From an uncultured Peptococcaceae bacterium (GTDB taxonomy: Bacteria > Bacillota > Peptococcia > Peptococcales > Peptococcaceae), in contig CATJSX010000079.1 in NCBI GenBank assembly GCA_949743265.1, positions 1 through 64,000 on the forward strand: 64,000 nucleotides of DNA, in the 5' to 3' direction. Made by a program: the position numbers and the translations under genes. The notes beneath the pieces are model-generated. The model was not told the origin of the DNA, did no database searches, and saw only the letters and a program-made list of their open reading frames with translations. Of this stretch, positions 52,899 through 63,100 are shown piece by piece. How positions within the stretch are numbered: position 1 is the stretch's first letter; every line of letters begins with the position of its first letter.

Positions 52899-54314
52899 AT
52901 GGGAAAACCAAGTGTCTATCCAATGGGAGTAACAATTTACCACCCTGAAAAATGCTTTAACGGCTATACATTATTTCCAGCGGCAGAGAATGGCGCAATG
53001 TTAATCAATATGAATGGAAAAGTGGAAAAATTGTGGGAAGGATTGCAGGGAATGCCTAATAAGCTCTTACCAAATGGTCAAGTAATGGGACACTTAGGAA
53101 GGCGAGACGGCGCTTATGGCTATCAAGATTACTTTGACGTAGCGCAAGTTGATTGGAATGGACAAGTCATATGGTCATATAATCAACACGAATACATTGA
53201 AGATCCCGAAAATGAACCAAGATGGATGGCCAGACAACACCACGATTATCAGAGAGAAGGTAACCCAGTGGGATATTACGTGCCAGAAATGGACTACAAA
53301 GAAAATGGTACGACTTTGATTTTGGCACATCAAACAATAGAAAATAAAAAAATATCGCCTCATTTATTATTAGATGATTGTCTATATGAGGTAGATTGGC
53401 AAGGCAATAAAATTTGGCAGTGGCAAGCATCGGATCATTTTGACGAATTTGGCTTTACAGAATTAGAAAAAATGGCCATTTATAAAAATCCTAACATTCA
53501 AAGAGTTTTACCAAAAGGTACAGGTGATTGGCTGCATATCAACTGCGCCAGCTATTTAGGTCCCAACAAATGGTATGATTTAGGTGATGAACGATTCCAT
53601 CCCGATAACATTATTTTTGATTCTCGTGAGGCTAATTTAATGGCAATTTTAGAAAAATCTACTGGCAAAATCGTCTGGCAAATAGGACCTAATTTTTCCC
53701 AAACAGGAAACTTAGAACCAGTAATCGGGCCACATCATACTCATATGATTCCTAAAGGGTTACCGGGAGAAGGCAATGTATTAGTTTTTGATAATGGCGG
53801 TTGGGGCGGATACGGCGCGCCAACGCCAGAAGCGCCAAAAGGTTTAAAAACTATACGGAGAGATCATTCACGAGTAATAGAATTTGACCCTATTACACTG
53901 GAAATCAAATGGCAATTTTCGGCTAAAGAAATGGGATTAAAAGTTCCAGTAGACGCTTATCAATTTTATAGTGCATTAGTCAGTTCTGCTCAAAGGCTGC
54001 CTAATGGCAATACTTTAATCACCGAAGGCGGTAGTGGAAGACTGCTAGAAGTAACAACAAATCACGAAATCGTTTGGGAATATATCAGCCCTTATGGCAA
54101 AGGCAAAAACTCTATGATTTATAGAGCATATCGTTATCCGTACGATTGGGTGCCTCAATTGGAAAAACCAGTGGAAAAAGAAATTATTCCGCCAGATAAC
54201 CAAAATTTTCGTTTAGAAAACGCGGCTGGTTTAGAATACGATACTGTCACAACAAAAGTAGCTTCATCCATAGAAAATGTTGGTTCTTTTGCTGATTGTG
54301 TGGAATCGTTGTGA
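52899..54314 (+). CDS. Arylsulfotransferase (ASST) family protein, cytoplasmic type
   Basis: The 471-aa beta-propeller protein has repeated blades of the form 'G..LW' (KVEKLWEG; GQVIWSYNQ; GNKIWQWQ; GKIVWQIG; LEIKWQF; HEIVWEYI). Conserved His residues occur in ARQHHDYQ, GDWLHINCAS and IGPHHTHMIP, regions that in ASSTs carry catalytic His/Arg. ASSTs move sulfate between aryl sulfates and phenols without PAPS. Unlike periplasmic ASSTs it has no signal peptide, so it should act in the cytoplasm after uptake by the adjacent permease. The sulfate-transfer activity is inferred from family. Confidence 0.85.
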   Translation: MGKPSVYPMGVTIYHPEKCFNGYTLFPAAENGAMLINMNGKVEKLWEGLQGMPNKLLPNGQVMGHLGRRDGAYGYQDYFDVAQVDWNGQVIWSYNQHEYIEDPENEPRWMARQHHDYQREGNPVGYYVPEMDYKENGTTLILAHQTIENKKISPHLLLDDCLYEVDWQGNKIWQWQASDHFDEFGFTELEKMAIYKNPNIQRVLPKGTGDWLHINCASYLGPNKWYDLGDERFHPDNIIFDSREANLMAILEKSTGKIVWQIGPNFSQTGNLEPVIGPHHTHMIPKGLPGEGNVLVFDNGGWGGYGAPTPEAPKGLKTIRRDHSRVIEFDPITLEIKWQFSAKEMGLKVPVDAYQFYSALVSSAQRLPNGNTLITEGGSGRLLEVTTNHEIVWEYISPYGKGKNSMIYRAYRYPYDWVPQLEKPVEKEIIPPDNQNFRLENAAGLEYDTVTTKVASSIENVGSFADCVESL

Positions 54315-54777
54315 AGTTAACTTTTGAATATTTTTTAGAGTAATTTTTGACAAACTATAGTAGATTATAGATAATTGTTTTTATAAAATATGCTGCTTCA
54401 TCAAAATGGAGCAGCATATTTTCTTTCCTGTCATTTATTATATTTTCCAACTCATAATACAACGCCACACTGTCAACAGCAAGCAAATCATCATGTTGGA
54501 CTAAATCATAGCGGAAAGACTATAAAAATCACCTCGGAGCAGATGTTCTCAACGATTCTGTTGATATACAGCTTTCGGCAAGACAAATCTATACTGTAGC
54601 ATAGTTGAAGAAGTATTATTCTATATAGAGATGATAACATTTGATAACTTGCTTTTTAGCTTTTATGTGCGTTGTTCATATAAACACATTTTTTAATAGT
54701 CGTACGTACCATTTATTGTTTTTTTACATGCTCTAAATTATCATCAGAAAAATATTCACAAACTTTATATTTAACGG
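54315..54777. other. Gap between the arylsulfotransferase and htpG
   Basis: A terminator lies at 54386-54421 (AAATATGCTGC paired with GCAGCATATTT, followed by TTCTTT). The rest, to the htpG promoter, is AT-rich with no supported gene. Confidence 0.6.
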
Positions 54778-54838
54778 TTGATTTTTGAGAACGAAAGGTT
54801 TATTATATTTATTAGCACTCGATACTTGTGAGTGCTAA
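54778..54838 (+). promoter_or_regulatory. htpG promoter with perfect CIRCE element
   Basis: -35 TTGATT (54778-54783), 17-bp spacer, -10 TATTAT (54801-54806). CIRCE TTAGCACTC-N9-GAGTGCTAA lies at 54812-54838, overlapping the start of transcription. HrcA should repress htpG here; hrcA is not in the window. Confidence 0.95.
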
Positions 54839-54871
54839 TAAATATAAACGATTGAAAGAGGCTGAAGAAAT

Positions 54872-56761
54872 ATGGAAAAAACACAATTTAAAGCAGAATC
54901 CAAGCGTTTGCTAGATTTGATGATTAACTCTATTTATACCCACAAAGAAATTTTTCTGCGAGAGATTATTTCCAATGCCAGCGATGCTACGGACAAGCGT
55001 TACTATAACGCTTTGGTACGCAATGAAACAGGATTAAACCGCGAACTGTTGCCTATTGATATTGCTATCGACAAAGATAAACGCACGCTGACCGTTTCTG
55101 ACCGAGGCTGCGGCATGAGTTATGATGAATTAGAAAATAATTTAGGAACAATCGCCAAAAGCGGTTCCTTAGCCTTCAAAAAAGAACATGAAGGAGCCGC
55201 TGACATTGACATTATCGGTCAGTTCGGCGTTGGTTTTTATTCGGCTTTTATGGTCAGTCAAAAAGTAGAAGTATTGACGAAAAGTGAAGAAACTGGCGAA
55301 GCCTATTTATGGTCATCTGAAGGCGCCGACGGCTATACCATTGAAGCGGCAGAAAAAGATGAAATCGGTACCAATATTATTATGACCATCAAAGATAATA
55401 CAGAAGAAGAAAATTACGATGAATTTTTAGATAGTTATCGTATTCGCGCCATTGTTAAAAAATACTCCGATTATATCGCTTATCCCATCAAAATGGCTAT
55501 GGAACAGCGTCGGGCTAAATCTGGCTCTGATCCGGCGAATATCGAATACGAAACCTTTATGGAAGTGGAAACTTTAAACAGCATGGTTCCCATTTGGAAA
55601 AAAGCAAAAAGTGAAGTCAGCGAAGACGATTATAACCAATTTTATCAAGACAAATTTATGGATTACGCCAAACCGTTAAAAATTATTCATTCTGCTACAG
55701 AAGGGGCGGCGACCTATAACGCCTTACTTTTTATTCCATCAGAAACACCCTATAATTATTACAGCAAAAACTTTGAAAAAGGTTTGCAGCTTTACGCCAG
55801 TGGTGTGTTGATCATGGAAAAATGCGCTGATCTTTTGCCAGATTATTTCAGTTTTGTGCGCGGTTTGGTCGATTCCCAAGATTTATCGCTAAATATTTCT
55901 CGCGAAATTCTTCAACATGACCGCCAGCTAAAAATTATCGCCAATAGTTTGGAAAAGAAAATCAAAAATGAATTGCTGACTATGCTCAAAAATGATCGCG
56001 AAAAATACGAATCATTTTTCGATAAATTCGGCTTACAGCTAAAATATGGCGCTTATGACAATTATGGCGCTGGCAAAGAAGCCGTCAAAGATCTGCTGTT
56101 ATTCTATTCATCGACAGAACAAAAATTGGTCAGTCTAGCTGAATACATCAGTCGTATGAAAGAAGACCAAAGCAACATTTATTATGTTTGCGGCAACAGC
56201 ATTGACCAAATTGATTTGCTGCCGCAAATCGAAATGATGAAAGATAAAGGATATGAAGTATTATATCTCACTGAAATGATTGATGAATTTGCATTGAAAA
56301 TGATGCGCGTTTATGAAGAAAAAGAATTCAAGTCTATTTCTGACGGCGATTTGAATTTAGAAAGCGATGAAGAAAAAGAAGCGGCAGAGAAAAAAGCTGA
56401 AGAATACAAAGAATTATTTGAAGCAATGAAAGAAGTTTTAGGCGATAAAGTAACAGCCGTTAAATTATCATCTCGTCTAAAAAGCCATCCCGTTTGTTTA
56501 TCAGTAGAAGGACCCGTTTCGTTGGAAATGGAAAAAGTTTTGAACGCTATGCCACAAAACGATATTCCAGTAAAGGCACAGCGCGTTTTGGAAATTAACG
56601 GCGAACATCCTATATTCTCCAAACTTTGTCAGTTAAAAGATGACCAAACCATGCTGAAAAACTACACAGAAATTCTTTACACACAGGCCCTTTTATTAGA
56701 AGGTCTATCGCCGGAAGACACACTTACTTATGTGAATGCCGTTTGCAGTTTGATGGTATAA
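54872..56761 (+). CDS. htpG: Chaperone HtpG (Hsp90)
   Basis: The 629-aa chaperone has an N-terminal GHKL ATPase domain ([45 protein letters not shown]) and a middle domain with the catalytic-loop region ([28 protein letters not shown] then [13 protein letters not shown]). The C-terminal dimerisation domain completes the normal length. It is an ATP-dependent chaperone acting in the cytoplasm. It is monocistronic, heat-regulated through CIRCE and followed by a terminator at 56776-56825. Confidence 0.97.
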   Translation: MEKTQFKAESKRLLDLMINSIYTHKEIFLREIISNASDATDKRYYNALVRNETGLNRELLPIDIAIDKDKRTLTVSDRGCGMSYDELENNLGTIAKSGSLAFKKEHEGAADIDIIGQFGVGFYSAFMVSQKVEVLTKSEETGEAYLWSSEGADGYTIEAAEKDEIGTNIIMTIKDNTEEENYDEFLDSYRIRAIVKKYSDYIAYPIKMAMEQRRAKSGSDPANIEYETFMEVETLNSMVPIWKKAKSEVSEDDYNQFYQDKFMDYAKPLKIIHSATEGAATYNALLFIPSETPYNYYSKNFEKGLQLYASGVLIMEKCADLLPDYFSFVRGLVDSQDLSLNISREILQHDRQLKIIANSLEKKIKNELLTMLKNDREKYESFFDKFGLQLKYGAYDNYGAGKEAVKDLLLFYSSTEQKLVSLAEYISRMKEDQSNIYYVCGNSIDQIDLLPQIEMMKDKGYEVLYLTEMIDEFALKMMRVYEEKEFKSISDGDLNLESDEEKEAAEKKAEEYKELFEAMKEVLGDKVTAVKLSSRLKSHPVCLSVEGPVSLEMEKVLNAMPQNDIPVKAQRVLEINGEHPIFSKLCQLKDDQTMLKNYTEILYTQALLLEGLSPEDTLTYVNAVCSLMV

Positions 56762-56775
56762 GCAAAAAATAATCA

Positions 56776-56825
56776 AAAAGACTGCTGTGAAAGTGAGAAC
56801 ATCACTTTTGCAGCAGTCTTTTTTG
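56776..56825 (+). terminator. Terminator after htpG
   Basis: AAAAGACTGCTG (about 56776-56787) and CAGCAGTCTTTTTT pair, with an inner AAAGTGA/TCACTTT stem, then a T-run. Confidence 0.85.
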
Positions 56826-56866
56826 TTATAGCAAACACTAGCTTTCCTATGATCAGCTAAGCGCAA

Positions 56867-57082
56867 TCAATCCCTATGCCGTTCAAAAGCGATTGGCAGC
56901 AAGCTAAGAAATTTTTCAACATCTGTAGTTAATTCCTGAGGAAAAATAATTTCACAAAGGGCTTTTTTACCGTCTAATGTTTTCACAATAGCCAAATGCC
57001 CAACGCCTTCAAAAGCTTTGACTAAAAAAGCTAAATCTTTTGGCGAAAGCGTCAAATACAAACTCACCATAATATCATTCAC
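56867..57082 (-). CDS. DUF4911 domain-containing protein
   Basis: The 71-aa protein has an ACT-like strand-helix pattern (LYLTLSPKDLAFLVKAFEGVGHLAIV, LCEIIFP). Small proteins of this type lie next to the U32 peptidase gene in many Firmicutes. It starts within the U32 stop region (8-bp overlap), so it is co-translated. Function unknown; a ligand-binding helper for the neighbouring U32 protein is conceivable. Confidence 0.8.
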   Translation of the reverse strand: MNDIMVSLYLTLSPKDLAFLVKAFEGVGHLAIVKTLDGKKALCEIIFPQELTTDVEKFLSLLPIAFERHRD

Positions 57083-58298
57083 TTACCTTACGCACCAAAT
57101 CATAGGGCGCAACAGGCTGATGAACTTTTAGCTTGACCAGCTGTTGCGCGTGAGGAGCACTTTCAATAGATTGATTGTTATTGTCAGTCATAGCAGTAAT
57201 AATTTGTGCAAATTGAGTATAGGTTGGGCCAAAAAATTCAACGGTTTGACCGACTTTGAAATAATTGCGTTGTTCAATAGTGGCAATTTGAGTCGCCTCA
57301 TCATAATCAATCACCACACCGATAAAATCATAAGGCTTGATATAGCCGGAACTCTCATGGTTAAGCGCACCGTTTTCTGGCTTGCCGAAATAAAAACCTG
57401 TAGTATAAGGACGATGGCTGACTTTTTCTAATTCCGACAGCCAATAAGACAAATCAGCTGCTTGTTGCTTCGGATCAAAATAAGCATCAATCACTTGACG
57501 ATAAGCTCTTAAGACGGTAGAAACATAAAAAATACTTTTCATTCTGCCTTCAATTTTGAAACTATCAATGCCTGCTTGCAGCAATTTATCCAAATGAGCT
57601 AATAAACACAAATCCTGCGAATTGAATACATAGGTTCCACGCTCATCTTCCTGAATGGGATAAAATTCATTCGGTCGCTTTTCTTCCATCAAATGATAAT
57701 TCCACCGGCAGGCTTGCGCACACTGTCCTTTATTAGAATCCCGCTCTGTCATATAATTGCTCAACAAACAGCGACCAGAGTAAGAAATACACATCGCACC
57801 ATGAACGAAACATTCCAATTCCATTTGTGTTTTCGTTTTGATTTCGTCAATTTCCGCTAAAGATAATTCTCTTGCTAAAACTACTCGCTCAATACCGCCC
57901 AATTCTTTATAAAACAACACACTAGACCAGTTAGTGGTATTAGCTTGCGTACTAATATGAATAGGCAGTTCTGGTGCCACTTGACGAGCAATCCGTACTA
58001 CCCCTAAATCAGCGCAAATGATAGCGTCTGCACCATACTGCGCTAAAGCGCGCAAATAATCCTCTAAGCCCAATAAATCATCATTGTGAGGAAAAATATT
58101 AACAGTCACGTATACTTTGACTTGATGGGCATGAGCAAAAGCAATCCCCGTTTGCAACTCCTCATCAGTGAAATTACCAGCAAAAGCTCGCAAACCAAAT
58201 CTTTTGCCGGCAAGATAAACGGCATCAGCGCCATATTTGACGGCAAAGCGCAGTTTTTCCATATCACCGGCAGGCGCTAACAATTCCGGTTTCCTCAT
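57075..58298 (-). CDS. U32 family peptidase-like protein
   Basis: The 407-aa protein has an N-terminal TIM-barrel region (ELLAPAGDMEKLRFAVKYGADAVYLAG) and the family signature ELECFVHGAMCISYSGRC near residue 170, with further conserved Cys in GQCAQACRW. A C-terminal beta domain follows (GFYFGKPENG; VGQTVEFFGP). Related proteins act in tRNA/rRNA hydroxylation or collagen-type peptidase roles, so the true function is unsettled. It overlaps the O-methyltransferase gene by 35 bp, part of a mltG/O-MT/U32 cluster common in Firmicutes. Confidence 0.9.
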   Translation of the reverse strand: MRKPELLAPAGDMEKLRFAVKYGADAVYLAGKRFGLRAFAGNFTDEELQTGIAFAHAHQVKVYVTVNIFPHNDDLLGLEDYLRALAQYGADAIICADLGVVRIARQVAPELPIHISTQANTTNWSSVLFYKELGGIERVVLARELSLAEIDEIKTKTQMELECFVHGAMCISYSGRCLLSNYMTERDSNKGQCAQACRWNYHLMEEKRPNEFYPIQEDERGTYVFNSQDLCLLAHLDKLLQAGIDSFKIEGRMKSIFYVSTVLRAYRQVIDAYFDPKQQAADLSYWLSELEKVSHRPYTTGFYFGKPENGALNHESSGYIKPYDFIGVVIDYDEATQIATIEQRNYFKVGQTVEFFGPTYTQFAQIITAMTDNNNQSIESAPHAQQLVKLKVHQPVAPYDLVRKVSE

Positions 58299-58947
58299 CG
58301 TTTCTCTCCTTTTTTCTAAACAAAGCTACCCCATCGCCCAGCGGAATAATACTGCATTGATAATCCTTTCGCACTTTGAACGACTCCAAAAAATCTCTCA
58401 TACGATAAACAAAAGTTTTTTGGCGGTGTTTAGGATAGTTTAAATCAACTACCCAACCATTTAGTAAAATATTATCTGCAACAATCAAACCGTTGGGCTT
58501 TAATAAATCATAACTATAAACTAAAAAATTTTCGTACTGTCCTTTGGCGGCGTCCAAAAAAATCAGATCATATGTTTCTTCTAAATGAGGAAAAATCTCT
58601 CGAGCATCGCCGATAATCTGATGAATTTTAGCGTCTACATGCGCCTGCTTGAAATATTGAGCCGCCAAATCTGCCCGTTCTGGCATTAGTTCAATCGTCG
58701 TGATCCGACCTTTGCTCATGGCTCTTGCCATATAAATCGTAGAATGCCCGATAGCTGTGCCGATTTCCAGAATATTTTCCGCTTTGGTCAATCCGACCAG
58801 CAAATTGAGTAAATTGCCCACTTCCGGCTCAACGATAGAAATATGATGCTTTTCAGCATAAATCCTCATATCTTGCAACACTTTATCCGGTTGCGGCAAT
58901 AACGCTTTGATAAAACACTGCAAATTTTCTTCCAGTAAATCTTTCAT
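58264..58947 (-). CDS. Class I SAM-dependent O-methyltransferase
   Basis: The 227-aa protein has the COMT-like motif I ILEIGTAIGHSTIYMA (about residues 77-92), then TTIELMPERADLA, the acidic metal/substrate element DLIFLDAAKGQYENFL and VADNILLNGWV. It is typical of YrrM-type methyltransferases encoded between mltG and U32 genes. The substrate is unknown. Its end overlaps the U32 gene start by 35 bp, so translation is coupled. Confidence 0.92.
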   Translation of the reverse strand: MKDLLEENLQCFIKALLPQPDKVLQDMRIYAEKHHISIVEPEVGNLLNLLVGLTKAENILEIGTAIGHSTIYMARAMSKGRITTIELMPERADLAAQYFKQAHVDAKIHQIIGDAREIFPHLEETYDLIFLDAAKGQYENFLVYSYDLLKPNGLIVADNILLNGWVVDLNYPKHRQKTFVYRMRDFLESFKVRKDYQCSIIPLGDGVALFRKKERNDEETGIVSACR

Positions 58948-59012
58948 ACATTATCCTCAATCCTTTAAAGAGCAGAGAGCCTACTAGCTGGCGGCTTAAT
59001 AATGCTCATGCT

Positions 59013-60077
59013 TTAATTATAACCATATTTGCGGCGATTTTTAACATGTTCTTCATAAGTTTTGGCAAATACATGCGTACCATCGCTACTTTTATCCCAC
59101 AAATAATAAAAATACTCAGTATCAGCAGGCTGACAAGCGGCAGCTAAGGACTTAGCGCCAGGATTACAAATTGCTGTCGGTGGAAAACCGGTAAAAAGAT
59201 ACGTATTATACGGCGAATCATGTTCATAATCTGAATAATAAAGGCGATTTTTATGTTCCGGCAGTGCATACTGAATAGTAGCGTCACACTGCAAAGGCAT
59301 CTTAGTTTCAATCCGATTCAAATATACAGAGGCAATAATGGCTCGCTCTTCATCAACTCTGCCCTCCGCCTCAACTAAAGACGCCAAAATGACCACTTCA
59401 TCTAGCGATAAACCGCTGGTATTTTCCGGCAAACTCTCTTTGACATCGCTAAAACGATTAAGCATCGCGTTGACAACTGCTTGAGTCGAAGCGCCTTTGG
59501 CAATAATATACGTATCAGGAAATAAATAGCCTTCCAAACGGTGGCGATCTGCTGGTCGCTCAGGCAAAAAATCGTACTGGCTGAAATCACCGTTAATGAC
59601 AACTTCCCAGAAATCATCTACAGTCATAATATTTTCCTTCATTAAAACTTCAGCAATTTCCTCCAACGTATAGCCTTCGGGAATGGTGAATTTTACCGTC
59701 TCGCCAATACCATTTAATAAAATTTCTACAATTTCTTCTACAGACATACTGGGACTTAATTGATACGTACCATTACGCAATTTGCCATCGTAATCATGGC
59801 TTTTGACATACATTTGAAAACTTAAACTGCTGTTAATCAATCCTTCTTCTTCCAAGATAGCGGCAATTCTTTTGGTTGAAGCACCTTTGTCAATGATAAT
59901 TTCCTGACAAGCAATGCGATTCGTATCGACAGGCGCCGTATTGTTAAATACCATACGGTAGACTGCCGAAGCGCCAACCACAGCTAACACCAATAATGCA
60001 ATAACAACAATCAGAGGTCCCTTGCTTTTTTTGCGCACACTTTTACGACGAGAGGGCATATTTTTTTCTTCTGGCAT
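59013..60077 (-). CDS. mltG: Endolytic transglycosylase MltG
   Basis: The 354-aa membrane-anchored enzyme cuts nascent peptidoglycan strands and sets glycan length. It has a basic cytoplasmic start, one TM helix (GPLIVVIALLVLAVVGASAVY), LysM-like subdomains, then VILASLVEAEGRVDEERAIIASVYLNR with the catalytic Glu, and PLQCDATIQYAL and YDSPYNTY-type elements (SPYNTYLFTGFPPTAICNPG). ATG 60077 is preferred, with AAAGGAG 7 bp upstream; a longer frame begins at 60128. Confidence 0.94.
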   Translation of the reverse strand: MPEEKNMPSRRKSVRKKSKGPLIVVIALLVLAVVGASAVYRMVFNNTAPVDTNRIACQEIIIDKGASTKRIAAILEEEGLINSSLSFQMYVKSHDYDGKLRNGTYQLSPSMSVEEIVEILLNGIGETVKFTIPEGYTLEEIAEVLMKENIMTVDDFWEVVINGDFSQYDFLPERPADRHRLEGYLFPDTYIIAKGASTQAVVNAMLNRFSDVKESLPENTSGLSLDEVVILASLVEAEGRVDEERAIIASVYLNRIETKMPLQCDATIQYALPEHKNRLYYSDYEHDSPYNTYLFTGFPPTAICNPGAKSLAAACQPADTEYFYYLWDKSSDGTHVFAKTYEEHVKNRRKYGYN

Positions 60078-60184
60078 AAAAACGCTCCTTTTAAGATAAA
60101 TTTCGACTTCTCCTTCTATATTATACAATGATTTGGAAGAAATGAACAGTCAAAATCATACAAATTAAGAAAGTCGTCAGCTCA

Positions 60185-63100
60185 TCAGAGCGCAACATAA
60201 CGATTGATCGCAAAAAAGAAAATATATTTTTCTTTTACCGGCTTATGCCAAATTTTTTCTACCGCTTTAGCATATAGTTCAACTTGTCCGCCATATTCTT
60301 CGATAAAATCAACGACATCTTTTTCGCCGATATGATCGCTTTTATAATCAATTAAAACAAAACCGTCCTCTTCTTCCCAAATGCAGTCGATAATCCCTTG
60401 CACAATGACTGGTTTGGTATTAGGTGGCAGATTTTTTTCCGCTAAATGACTATCTATCGCCATCGTTAACGGCAGCTCCCGATAAACTATTTTTTCATGC
60501 TGCATTCGTTTGCCCAGTGGTGTAGCAAAAAAACGTTCAACAACCGACAGATCAATTTGTTCGACTAACCCTTGCGCGATAAATTCTTCTACTTCCAAAT
60601 GTGCTGCCAATTCCAGCAAATAATCCATCGTAATAACGCGCGACAAATCCACATGACGCATAAAAAGATGAATCAACGTCCCTTTTTCCGCCGCAGACAG
60701 ATGGCTTTTAGCTTGCACACACAAAGGTCGGCGAGTAAAACCGTACGCTTTAGATATTTTCGTTTCTTGATCTAGCTGCGGCGCATAATAGCGTTTAATT
60801 TCAGTAACGCTGACTTTAGAACTGATCAATGACGCCGCCAAATAAGGATATTGCCAATTGAGCTGTTGAGCAATAAGCGTTTGATATTTTCCGCTGGTTG
60901 TCAAAAGCTGACCGTTTTTGATCCGTTCCTTATCTAAAACAACCTCTTCTGACAGTGATTCCTCCTCAGGCGCAGAAAATTCATCAGAAACAATACGCAT
61001 CTGCCAATGACTATCCGGCTGATTTTGCTGGCTGACTACTACGGGCAAAAGCCATTGCAAATAACTAGCGGCTCTTTGCGGCGGTTTGGCAGGACAACAA
61101 GTGACTTTTTCGGCAATATTTTTTTCGGAAGCGATGACGATCAATTTTTCTCTAGCTCTGGTGAAAGCTACATATAATACCCGTTTTTCTTCGGTAAGCA
61201 TCGTTTTAAAAAGTTTATCTTTGATCACTTGCTGACAAATAGTCGGATAAGTCAAATTGATATCCAGCTTAACTACTGGCAGCGCCAAACCCAACTCTTT
61301 ATCCAGAATAATATCTTGATTGATATCACTCATATTAAATTTTTTATTAGCGCCCAGCAAAAGAACGATAGGAAATTCCAGTCCTTTACTTTTATGTATG
61401 CTCATAATGCGTACCACATTTTCGCTGTCGCTGATGAGTTTTGCCGGCTCTAGATCCTGCTGATTTTGATTCATTTGATCAATAAAACGCAAAAACATAA
61501 ACAGACCGCTATAACTGGTCATCTCGTACTGTTTTGCCCGCTCATGAAGCGCCCTCAAATTGGCTTGGCGTTGAGCGCCATGCGGCAGCGCACCCACATA
61601 ATCATAAAAACCGGTATCTTTATAAATCTGCCACACCAATGCGCTCGTTTCTTCCAAACGCGCCATCGTCCGCCATGCGTCCAACTGCTCTAAAAAAGCG
61701 ACGGTTTTTTCTTTTAGCGATGCAGACAGCTCGCTTGTTTCAGCCAAAAGCAACGTTTGATAAAAAGCGCTTTCTCTATCTAACAAACGCAAAAATACCA
61801 ACTCTTCTTCGTCAAAACCAAAAAACGGCGCTCGCAAAACTGCCGCTAACGGAACGTCTTGCAAAGGATTATCAATAATTGATAATAACGCTAAAAGAAT
61901 CTGAATTTCCCACGCACTGAAATACCCTTCGCTACTGTCGATGTGACAAGGAATCCCCTGAATTTCCAACTGTTGTACCAATTCTTCGCCAATACTTTTA
62001 GGCGAGCGCAGCAGAATAACGATATCACGATAAGTCGCTTTGCGGTAGCAGCTGAGATTTTTATCCCAAATAAGCGTCCCTTCCATCAACAAACCGTTGA
62101 TTTCTTCAGCCGCTATCCGCGCTTCCTTAGCAGCGGCGCTCAATTCCTTTTCTTCCGATTCTTCTGGTTCTTCTTCGTCAGCGGCTTGTCGCTCCAGTAA
62201 AATCAATTGGGCTTTTTCCCCCGCCAAAGACTGCTGCGCTAAAGGATAATCAGCGCCATAAACCAAAGCCGCCTGCTCATCATAGAGCAAATCCCCTGAT
62301 GTGCCAAGCATTAACTGCGCAAAAACATCATTAACCGCTTGAATAATGGTTTCCCGACAACGAAAGTTGCGGTTCAAATCAATTCGCTGACAAATATCAT
62401 CTTCGGCAACAGGAAAAGTCTGATATTTGTGCAAAAACAACTGCGGATTAGCCATGCGGAAGCCATAAATACTTTGTTTCACATCGCCAACCATAAACAA
62501 ATTATCTTCTCGACTGACTGCCTGCAAAATATTTTCCTGCAAATCATTGATATCTTGATATTCATCAACCAAAACTTCATGATATTGTGCTTTCAATTGC
62601 TGACTTAATGGTGAAAATACCCGCTCGCCTTGCTCATCTTCGGTATAAAGCAATTTCAACGCCAAATGCTCCATATCATCAAAATCAATCAATTCTCTGC
62701 TCTGCTTTAACTGTTGATAACGTTCTTTAAAAGCTAGCGTGACTTCCGCCAGCTGAGCGGTATACAACGACTGTTCTGCTATTTCGGCAGCAATCTCGTC
62801 AGCTCTGCGCCGACCGATAATAGTCAACTGCTTCTTGTACCGCTTTTTGGCTTCATCACGATAAAAAACGACTTGCTCTTTAATCGCTTCATCGCAGCTG
62901 CCTTTTTTAACACTGGGCAAGCGATCCCAAAAATCGCCGTAAATTTCAAGTTTTTCAACCAGCTCGTTCCAAGCAGCGCTGTGTTTGACAATGGTATTAA
63001 GTATGTCATATTCCTCGCTCAAATGAGTGTGATAACCGTCCAATCCCTCATCGCCTTCTGCCAGTTCTATCGCTTGTGCTAATAAATCGCAGCTTTCCTG

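Noticed and set aside
54390-54599. Open frame in the gap before htpG
   Set aside because: It begins in a terminator hairpin and has no ribosome-binding site or recognisable composition.
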